Shown piece by piece: positions 1-4,951 of a DNA stretch of 6,256 nt (position 1 is its first letter; each line of letters starts with the position of its first letter). The notes under the pieces were generated by a model. It did not search any database. It was not told the DNA's origin and saw only the letters and a list, made by a program, of their open reading frames with translations. The position numbers and the translations under genes are program-made. The stretch comes from Chloroflexota bacterium (GTDB lineage: Bacteria; Chloroflexota; Anaerolineae; UBA1429), in the NCBI GenBank assembly GCA_012513595.1, contig JAAZBY010000617.1:1-6256 (forward strand), written 5' to 3'.

Positions 1-858
1 CTCTTCGGCGACGATGGAAGACGACTTGAGGTCATAGACCACGCCGGCCCCCGGCGCGCCCGGGAGCAGATGGCGCACGAACAGCACCAAAGTGCGGTCG
101 GCGGGCTGCACGCGCCCCCTGCCGTCGACAAAGATCACCCGGTCGCCGTCGCCGTCGTAGGCGATGCCCAGCTCGGCGTCGGTAGCCAGGATCCTCTGTC
201 GCAGGTCGAGGAGGTTGGTGGCCTGGGCCGGGTTGGGGTCGCGATTGGGGAAGGTGCCATCGGGCGTGCAGAAGAGGCGCTCGACGCGCTGGCCGCGGGC
301 CTCCAGCAGGGCGGGGGCCAGCTGCCAGAGCGAGCCATTGCCCGCATCGACCACGACCTGGCGGGCCAGGTGCTGGAGGTCGAAGGCCTGCAGGAGCGAA
401 TCCTGATACTCGTCCACGAGGTCGGCGCGCGAGTAGTTGCCCAGCCCCTCGGCAAACTCGCCGCTTTCCATGGTCACGCGCAGCGCATCGAGCTCGTCCG
501 GGCTGATAGGCAGGTCGCCGATCATGACCTTGAAGCCGTTGTAGCGCGCCGGGTTGTGCGAGGCGGTGACCATCACCGCCCCGTGGGCCTGCAGCCGCTG
601 TTTGGCATAGTAAAAGAGCGACGTGGGCACCTGCCCGAGGTCAACGACGTCGGCCCCGCTGCGCAAGACGCCGTTCACCAGAGAGCGGGCCATGATCGGC
701 GAGGATGGCCGCAGATCGGCACCCACGACGACGCGCTGCCCGCGCGATTGGCTGCCGACGGCCCGTCCCAGGAGGTAGGCGGTCCCTTCGTCCAGGTCAT
801 GGCCGTAGATGCCACGGATGTCACACGTCTTAAAGATGCTGCGTTCCACTCCGTTCAC
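1..858 (-). CDS. Phosphomannomutase/phosphoglucomutase, 3' end outside window (partial)
   Basis: Alpha-D-phosphohexomutase family enzyme that moves phosphate between C1 and C6 of mannose or glucose phosphate through a phosphoserine, in the cytoplasm. The 286 visible residues hold the N-terminal signature IFKTCDIRGIYG (8-19), the phosphoserine loop TASHNP (98-103, active Ser100) and the metal loop DGDGDR (235-240). The frame runs off the left edge just after DLKSSSIVAEE, the beginning of domain 3. Family members are usually about 450 residues, so roughly 160 are missing. The start is the GTG at 858: an in-frame TAA lies 21 nt upstream, so only this GTG or the one 9 nt later is possible. The GTG overlaps the kinase stop as GTGA, which suggests translational coupling. 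The Shine-Dalgarno signal is weak: a G-run 8 nt upstream and AAGGAG about 14 nt upstream. Whether it prefers mannose or glucose phosphate cannot be told from these motifs. Confidence 0.93.
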   Translation of the reverse strand, partial: MNGVERSIFKTCDIRGIYGHDLDEGTAYLLGRAVGSQSRGQRVVVGADLRPSSPIMARSLVNGVLRSGADVVDLGQVPTSLFYYAKQRLQAHGAVMVTASHNPARYNGFKVMIGDLPISPDELDALRVTMESGEFAEGLGNYSRADLVDEYQDSLLQAFDLQHLARQVVVDAGNGSLWQLAPALLEARGQRVERLFCTPDGTFPNRDPNPAQATNLLDLRQRILATDAELGIAYDGDGDRVIFVDGRGRVQPADRTLVLFVRHLLPGAPGAGVVYDLKSSSIVAEE

Positions 859-2303
859 GGCAGATACCCCCGCTCCTTACATGCGCGGACAAAACGGCCA
901 TAGCCATCGGCGTACATCCCGTGGTAGCCGGGCCGCGGCGTCACCTCGCGCGTGTGACGGACCATACGCCTCGCGACGGCGGACAGGCCGTCCTGGGAAT
1001 GCCCGTAGGCCGCCAGGACGGCGGCGCCCATCGCTGCCGACGGCACGGCCGGTGCCACCAGGCGCCTGTTCAGGACGTCGGCCCGCACCTGCAGGCCGGC
1101 CTCGCTCTGGATGCCCCCTCCAGCGACGTGAATCGTGCCCCCCACGGAGGCGCCCAGGTCCCTGAGCACATCATACGCCAGGCGCTCGACATAGGCGATT
1201 CCCTCGAGGTGGGCTGCGTAGAGGCACTGCCGGTCCGCGGCCTGGTCAAGGGCAAAGCCCGTGGCCTCCGGCCGGCAGAACGGAAACCGCTCTCCGCGGC
1301 GCACCAGTGGGTAGACCACCACCCCGCTGGGCGTATGGGCCAGGGCGGCGCGGTTCAGCGCGTCCAGATCCTGGCCGAAACGCACCGCCAGGCACTCGGC
1401 GCCGGTGGAACTGGCCCCTCCCGGCAGCCAGTACCCTTCCGGATGCCGGTGACAGTAGATGCGCCCCTGCGCATCGCGCAGCAGGCTGCGGCTGACCCCT
1501 TTGATCACCAGCGTCGTGCCCAGGGTAGAGTTCCAGTCTCCCGGTGAGACGGCCCCGCTGGCCAACTGTGCGGCGACGCCATCGGTGGACCCGGCGACCA
1601 CCCGGGCGCCCACCGGCAGCCCCGTCCTTTCCGCTGCCTGCGCCGACACCGCCCCGATCGGCGTGCCAGGCGCCACCACCCGCGGCAGGAGCCCTGCGGG
1701 CAGGCCGAGGTCTTGGCTGATGAAGGTGGGCCAGCGCAGATCAAGCAGGTCGTAGCCCATCTTCAGGGCGTTCGTCCAGTCGCTCGAACCCCACTCGCCG
1801 CTGAACCAACCGGCCACCAGATCGGCCGGGCTGAGGCACCAGCGGGCCCTCGCCAGGCGCTCGGGCTGCACGCGGCTCACCCAGGTGAGCTTGCTCAGGG
1901 CAAAGGACGCGCTAAAGCGGTAGCCGAGGCGTTCGGCCAGGCCCGCGCCGGCGCCCTGCACCTGGGCAGCCAGGTCAGCGGAGCGCGTGTCCGAATACAT
2001 GATCGCCGGGCCCAAGGGCTCTCCCTGCTCGTCCACCAGGCAGAGCGTGCCCGACGTGGAGGTGACCGAGAGGGCCTCCACGGGCGGCCCGCCAGCACGC
2101 CGCAGGTCCGCAGTTGCTGTGGCGACGGCGCTCACCACCGCCTCGTGCCAGGCGCGGGGGTCCTGCTCGTGCCAACCGGGTGGCAGCCCGGGCACCTCGG
2201 CCTGCGGGAACGGCAGGCTGGCCTCGGCCAGCACCGTGCCGTCCTGGCCGACGATCAGCGCGCGAGCGCCCTGGGTGCCCACGTCAATCCCCAGGTATGA
2301 CAC
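855..2303 (-). CDS. FGGY-family pentulose kinase, D-ribulokinase (SePSK/XK-1)-like
   Basis: ATP-dependent sugar kinase of 482 residues, normal length for the FGGY family. The N-terminal actin-like fold has the phosphate loop GIDVGT (5-10). WHEQDP (44-49) is the usual family element. The expected catalytic base is Asp241 in AGSTDG (237-242), and the C-terminal nucleotide loop is VAGGG (393-397). An automatic annotation would probably say xylulokinase. From memory, several segments agree better with the cyanobacterial/plant D-ribulokinase subgroup: TSTSGT (81-86), NALKMGY (178-184), LASGA (247-251), GYWLPGGAS (290-298) and RGERFP (336-341). The substrate is therefore more likely D-ribulose than D-xylulose, but this is inference. 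The start is GTG at 2303 behind a strong GGAGGAGG. The gene follows the HAD phosphatase by 31 nt and its stop overlaps the mutase start. It is probably expressed from the promoter ahead of the radical SAM gene. Confidence 0.92.
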   Translation of the reverse strand: MSYLGIDVGTQGARALIVGQDGTVLAEASLPFPQAEVPGLPPGWHEQDPRAWHEAVVSAVATATADLRRAGGPPVEALSVTSTSGTLCLVDEQGEPLGPAIMYSDTRSADLAAQVQGAGAGLAERLGYRFSASFALSKLTWVSRVQPERLARARWCLSPADLVAGWFSGEWGSSDWTNALKMGYDLLDLRWPTFISQDLGLPAGLLPRVVAPGTPIGAVSAQAAERTGLPVGARVVAGSTDGVAAQLASGAVSPGDWNSTLGTTLVIKGVSRSLLRDAQGRIYCHRHPEGYWLPGGASSTGAECLAVRFGQDLDALNRAALAHTPSGVVVYPLVRRGERFPFCRPEATGFALDQAADRQCLYAAHLEGIAYVERLAYDVLRDLGASVGGTIHVAGGGIQSEAGLQVRADVLNRRLVAPAVPSAAMGAAVLAAYGHSQDGLSAVARRMVRHTREVTPRPGYHGMYADGYGRFVRACKERGYLP

Positions 2304-2310
2304 GCGTCTG

Positions 2311-2318
2311 CCTCCTCC
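2311..2318 (-). promoter_or_regulatory. Ribosome binding site of the pentulose kinase
   Basis: On the minus strand this reads GGAGGAGG, 7 nt ahead of the GTG at 2303. It is the strongest Shine-Dalgarno in the minus-strand operon and decides the GTG start. It sits in the 31-nt gap after the HAD stop, so the kinase can initiate independently of upstream translation. Confidence 0.8.
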
Positions 2319-2334
2319 GGGCGAAAGGTCCGCC

Positions 2335-2985
2335 TCAGGCGCTGGGCTGCTGGCCGGGCGCCGACCGGGCGGGCACCGGCAGGCCCCGCCGCCGGAGCTC
2401 CTCGTACAGCGCGCGGGTGCCGGTAAAGAGCAGCGCCCCCATGCCCGCCGAACGGGCCCCAGCGATGTTGGCGGGCGCGTCGTCGATGAACAGCGTCCCC
2501 TCCGCCGGCACGCCCAGGGCCGCCAGCACCCGCTGGTAGGTGGCCGGATGTGGCTTGAGTTCCCCCACCTCGTAGGAAAAGACCTGCACGTCGAACAGCC
2601 CGTCCATGCCCCAACGTCCGGCCTGGCCGGCCGAGCCGGCGCGGCTGGGTGGCGCGTTGGACAGCAGCGCCACCGGCACTCCCCCGGCCCGCAGGCCGCG
2701 GATCAGGCGCAGCAGGTCCTCATCTACGCGGTCGCCGGCAAAGAACCGCTCTACCAGGCAGTTGACCCGCTCCGCCGGCCAGCCCACCGCGTGCGCGATG
2801 GCGCCCCACGTCTCCTCGGCCGAGAGGGCTCCGCGGGAGGCCGCGTCCCACACGGCGCTCTCAAACACGGCTGCCTCCAGCGCCGGGCGCGTCAGCCCCA
2901 GCGCGGCGGCCAACTCCTCGCGGGGGCGGGCGTCGGTCGTCCGCTGGATCACACCGCCCCAGTCAAAGACGACCGCGCGGATCAT
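2335..2985 (-). CDS. HAD-superfamily phosphatase, YihX-like (subfamily IA)
   Basis: Predicted cytoplasmic hydrolase of 216 residues that removes phosphate from a small phosphorylated metabolite. HAD motif I is FDWGGVI (7-13) with nucleophile Asp8. Motif II is LLSN (107-110), motif III is the Lys of LKPHP (143-147, Lys144) and motif IV is IDDAPANI (167-174, Asp168/Asp169). The second Asp of the common DxD motif I is replaced by Gly10. The same D-x-G pattern is found in E. coli YihX, an alpha-D-glucose-1-phosphate phosphatase, and the lengths agree. A sugar phosphate substrate fits the neighbouring kinase and mutase but is inferred. The start is ATG at 2985, overlapping the radical SAM stop as ATGA, with GGAG 7 nt upstream inside that gene. 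The frame stays open further upstream, but that part only shadows the SEC-C end of the radical SAM gene, and the HAD fold begins exactly at this ATG. The last ~20 residues are Pro/Ala/Arg-rich and look like a disordered tail. Confidence 0.9.
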   Translation of the reverse strand: MIRAVVFDWGGVIQRTTDARPREELAAALGLTRPALEAAVFESAVWDAASRGALSAEETWGAIAHAVGWPAERVNCLVERFFAGDRVDEDLLRLIRGLRAGGVPVALLSNAPPSRAGSAGQAGRWGMDGLFDVQVFSYEVGELKPHPATYQRVLAALGVPAEGTLFIDDAPANIAGARSAGMGALLFTGTRALYEELRRRGLPVPARSAPGQQPSA

Positions 2986-4220
2986 GCCCGCGCTCCGCGC
3001 CCACAGCAGGCTTTGTACTTGCGGCCGGACCCGCACGGGCAGGGATCGTTGCGGCCGAACGGGGCCGCCGGGATGCGCGGCGCCCGGCGGGGGTCCAGGC
3101 CATTGTTCAGCAGGAAGCGGTCGCGCAGCTCCAGGAACCGCTCGTGGCTGTGAGTGAAGAAGCGCTGGTAGGCGCGGCAGAGATAGTGCCGGCCGCTGCC
3201 ATCGGCGTTCACAAAGCGCGGGCAGCCCTGGTTGCAGAGCGGGCGCCACGGGCAGGCGGCGCACTCGGAGCGGGGCGTCGCCTTGGCCTCGGCGAAGCGG
3301 CGCACAGGCTCTGAGTCAAAGATCGCCTGCAGCGGCGTCTTGAGGATGTTGCCCATGTAGAGGTCCTCCCGCACGAGAAAGTCGCACGGGTAGACGTCAC
3401 CGTTGTACTCTACCACCAGGTAGCCGCCGCACTGCTCCTGGTAGCAGCAGAGGGGCGCCTCCTGGCCGATGTAGACGGCCAGAAGGGCCTCGAAATCGCG
3501 GATGGATACTTCCGGATTGCCCCCGTTGTACCAGCAATCGAACAGTGCGCATAAAAAGTCGCCGTACTGCTCGGGCGTGACGGAGAAATCCGTCAGCGCG
3601 CCGCTCTGCGGGTCCACCTCGACGCAGGGGATGAACTGCAGGAAGCCAAACCCCTGCGAAACCAGATAGTCGAATGTCTCGGCGCCGTGGTCGGCGTTTG
3701 CGCGGTTTACCACCGAGAGGACGTTGAACTCGACCTCGTGCTCGGCGAGCATGTGCAGCACGTCGAGCACGCGCTGGTGCGTCGGGTTGCCGTTCGGGGT
3801 GGTGCGGTAGCGATCGTGGAAGGCGCTGGGGCCATCCAGGCTCACGCCCAGCAAAAAGTTGTACTCACGCAAAAAGCCGGCCCACTCTGGGTCTAGCAGC
3901 AAGCCGTTGGTCTGCAGGCCGTTGGAGACCGACTGCCCCGAGTACCCGTAGCGCTTCTGGAGCTCGACCACCTGCCGGAAAAAGTCCAGGCCACACAGGG
4001 TGGGCTCTCCCCCCTGCCAGCCAAAGGTGGCGTTGGCGCGCTGCAGGCGCATGCCCTGGCGGATCAAGGCGTCCAGCACCTCGGGGCTCATCCGCCGGCG
4101 TCGCCCTTCCTTGTAAGGGTCGGTGGGGCGATCGTGGTAGAAGCAGTAGTGGCAGTGCAGGTTACAGTCGCCCGAGGCGGGCTTGATCAGCAGACTGCGG
4201 GCTTGGTCGGTCGGGGCCAT
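2982..4220 (-). CDS. anSME-like radical SAM/SPASM protein with C-terminal SEC-C motif
   Basis: Radical SAM enzyme resembling anaerobic sulfatase-maturating enzymes, which oxidise an active-site Cys or Ser of a sulfatase to formylglycine. Numbering is from the upstream GTG at 4235 (417 residues); subtract 5 for the chosen ATG (412). The SAM-binding cluster is C24-x3-C28-x2-C31. QGGEPT (74-79), QTNG (108-111) and SLDGP (132-136) are family elements. The SPASM cysteines C263, C269, C284, C325, C328, C334, C338 and C353 have almost the spacing I recall from the Clostridium perfringens enzyme, and Asp285 takes the place of its proposed catalytic Asp. Both auxiliary 4Fe-4S clusters are therefore probably bound. 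Residues 394-411 form a SEC-C zinc motif (C399, C401, C410, C411). The ATG at 4220 is preferred because TGAGGA lies 8 nt upstream and the promoter would leave the GTG almost without a leader. First gene of the operon. No sulfatase is in view, so the peptide substrate is unknown and another SPASM-type modification is possible. Confidence 0.9.
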   Translation of the reverse strand: MAPTDQARSLLIKPASGDCNLHCHYCFYHDRPTDPYKEGRRRRMSPEVLDALIRQGMRLQRANATFGWQGGEPTLCGLDFFRQVVELQKRYGYSGQSVSNGLQTNGLLLDPEWAGFLREYNFLLGVSLDGPSAFHDRYRTTPNGNPTHQRVLDVLHMLAEHEVEFNVLSVVNRANADHGAETFDYLVSQGFGFLQFIPCVEVDPQSGALTDFSVTPEQYGDFLCALFDCWYNGGNPEVSIRDFEALLAVYIGQEAPLCCYQEQCGGYLVVEYNGDVYPCDFLVREDLYMGNILKTPLQAIFDSEPVRRFAEAKATPRSECAACPWRPLCNQGCPRFVNADGSGRHYLCRAYQRFFTHSHERFLELRDRFLLNNGLDPRRAPRIPAAPFGRNDPCPCGSGRKYKACCGRGARA

Positions 4221-4250
4221 CGCAGGGTTCCTCACTCAGTACTCCATCCT

Positions 4251-4279
4251 ATCATACGGGCAGGGTGTGGGAGTGTCAA
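4251..4279 (-). promoter_or_regulatory. Sigma70-type promoter of the minus-strand operon
   Basis: On the minus strand TTGACA (4279-4274) is followed by a 17-bp spacer and TATGAT (4256-4251): a perfect -35, a 5/6 match at -10 and optimal spacing. Transcription should start near 4243-4244, giving a leader of about 23 nt before the ATG at 4220 that contains TGAGGA. It is placed to drive the radical SAM, HAD, kinase and mutase genes as one transcript. Confidence 0.8.
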
Positions 4280-4334
4280 AACTAGGCAGGGCGAACAGGG
4301 CAGCGGGCGCGGCAGCCCCCAGCGCGCCGATCTA

Positions 4335-4363
4335 TTGACAGCCCCGTTCGAGCATGCTATTTT
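4335..4363 (+). promoter_or_regulatory. Sigma70-type promoter of the acidic zinc-ribbon gene
   Basis: TTGACA (4335-4340), 17-bp spacer, TATTTT (4358-4363): perfect -35 and a 4/6 match at -10. The expected start is near 4370, so the leader to the ATG at 4465 is about 95 nt. It is divergent from the operon promoter, with 55 bp between the two -35 boxes. That middle stretch is G/C-rich, holds CAGGGC twice (4287-4292 and 4296-4301) and could hold a shared regulator, but no known operator is recognised. Confidence 0.75.
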
Positions 4364-4370
4364 GAGCATG
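4350..4370 (+). repeat. Repeated GAGCATG element around the -10 box
   Basis: GAGCATG occurs at 4350-4356 and again at 4364-4370, 14 bp apart, on either side of the TATTTT -10 box. Because AGCATGCT is itself a palindrome (4351-4358), the same bases also form an inverted repeat, CATGCT (4353-4358) and AGCATG (4365-4370), with a 6-nt loop. The position is what one expects of an operator that blocks RNA polymerase, but two 7-bp matches could be chance. Confidence 0.35.
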
Positions 4371-4464
4371 AAGCTTGACAGACGGCGTTATTGCGGCTGG
4401 GCCCGGGGATGCGGTGCGTCGCCAGAAGCGTCGTGCCGGTGGCCGTGCCGAGGAGTAGCCACCC

Positions 4465-4719
4465 ATGGTAACGCTGCGCGAGTGGGAATGCCCCGAATGT
4501 GGCCAGGTGTTCCGGGGCCAGTATCCCCCCGATGAATGCCCCGTCTGTGGAGAGCCCCTGGCTGACGTGGACGTCTACGATCTGGGCGAAGGGGACGACT
4601 GGCTGGGCCTCGACGAGGATGACGACCTCGATGACGATGACCTGGACGAGGACCTGGACGACTCCCCCTTTACCGAGGACGACGACCTCGACGCCGTGTC
4701 TGCCGACCTGACCCCTTAG
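4465..4719 (+). CDS. Small rubredoxin-like zinc-ribbon protein with acidic tail
   Basis: Protein of 84 residues that I do not recognise as a named family. Residues 9-29 form a two-knuckle metal site, CPECG (9-13) and CPVCG (25-29), with 12 residues between the CxxC pairs. This spacing equals the rubredoxin-type domain at the end of rubrerythrins, so it could bind Zn or a single Fe. From residue 31 on, 26 of 54 residues are Asp or Glu, and no Lys or Arg follows Arg17. The tail is certainly disordered and strongly negative. There is no signal peptide or membrane segment, so it is cytoplasmic. The start is secure: GAGGAG (4450-4455) lies 9 nt upstream and an in-frame TAG occurs at 4456-4458. It has its own promoter and a ~95-nt leader. 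The role is unknown: protein or nucleic-acid partner binding through the tail, metal handling and electron transfer are all possible. Confidence 0.82.
   Translation: MVTLREWECPECGQVFRGQYPPDECPVCGEPLADVDVYDLGEGDDWLGLDEDDDLDDDDLDEDLDDSPFTEDDDLDAVSADLTP
4615..4693 (+). repeat. Imperfect GAC/GAT-rich repeats coding the acidic tail
   Basis: The tail is coded by short degenerate repeats of Asp, Glu and Leu codons. A 19-bp segment at 4615-4633 returns at 4675-4693 with 17 of 19 bases equal, both giving EDDDLD. The two differences are silent T/C changes, so the pattern suggests slippage or duplication kept under selection for acidity. Confidence 0.55.
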
Positions 4720-4890
4720 CGCGCTGCCCCTGAAGACCCGTCGCCACGATCCTACTGGCCTGCCTGCCGGTTCTGCTCAGGCGGCTGGCCAGGAGGTCCG
4801 CCTTGCGACGCCCGCCTAGGTGTTCCTGGCCCTGCCCCGGGGCCCCGCCTCGCGAGCAGCTCCGCTCCCGGCCGAGACAGCGCGTGTGCG
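4720..4890. other. Non-coding spacer with palindromes, no gene seen
   Basis: No convincing open frame with a ribosome site is seen on either strand of this G/C-rich stretch between the zinc-ribbon gene and the nnr promoter. It contains a possible hairpin, CTGGCC (4755-4760) pairing with GGCCAG (4787-4792), with an inner stem GCCTG (4762-4766) and CAGGC (4778-4782). It also contains two perfect palindromes, GCCCCGGGGC (4834-4843) and CTCGCGAG (4849-4856). The hairpin could end or stabilise the zinc-ribbon transcript, but no T-run follows, so it is not a standard intrinsic terminator. Confidence 0.4.
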
Positions 4891-4918
4891 TTGACAGCCG
4901 TCCCCGCCCCCCTAGAAT
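4891..4918 (+). promoter_or_regulatory. Sigma70-type promoter of nnr
   Basis: TTGACA (4891-4896), 16-bp spacer, TAGAAT (4913-4918): perfect -35 and 5/6 at -10. The start is expected near 4925, leaving a leader of about 27 nt that contains AGGAGAGG (4941-4948) ahead of the ATG at 4952. The gene therefore does not depend on read-through from the zinc-ribbon gene. Confidence 0.75.
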
Positions 4919-4951
4919 GCCGGAAAAGGCCCTACACGTAAGGAGAGGCCC

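Noticed and set aside
70..903. Plus-strand open frame (277 codons) opposite the phosphohexomutase
   Set aside because: The opposite strand codes the TASHNP and DGDGDR motifs. The plus-strand translation has no family features and no ribosome site.
921..1547. Plus-strand open frame opposite the kinase
   Set aside because: Antisense shadow of the FGGY kinase C-terminal domain.
1987..3153. Long plus-strand open frame (388 codons) across the kinase, HAD and radical SAM genes
   Set aside because: It lies antisense to three genes with full motif sets, crosses their boundaries and its translation is Arg/Pro/Gly-rich without any domain. It results from high G+C content.
2985..3264. N-terminal extension of the HAD frame upstream of the ATG at 2985
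   Set aside because: These residues only shadow the SPASM/SEC-C end of the radical SAM gene. The HAD motif I begins directly after the ATG, which has its own GGAG.
4375..4380. Second TTGACA on the plus strand
   Set aside because: No acceptable -10 hexamer stands 16-18 bp downstream, whereas the copy at 4335 has one.
4134..4535. Plus-strand open frame over the divergent promoter region, including an ATG at 4368 close to the expected transcription start
   Set aside because: It begins antisense to the radical SAM gene, runs through both promoters and ends inside the zinc-ribbon gene. No ribosome site precedes the ATG at 4368, and the composition is not protein-like.
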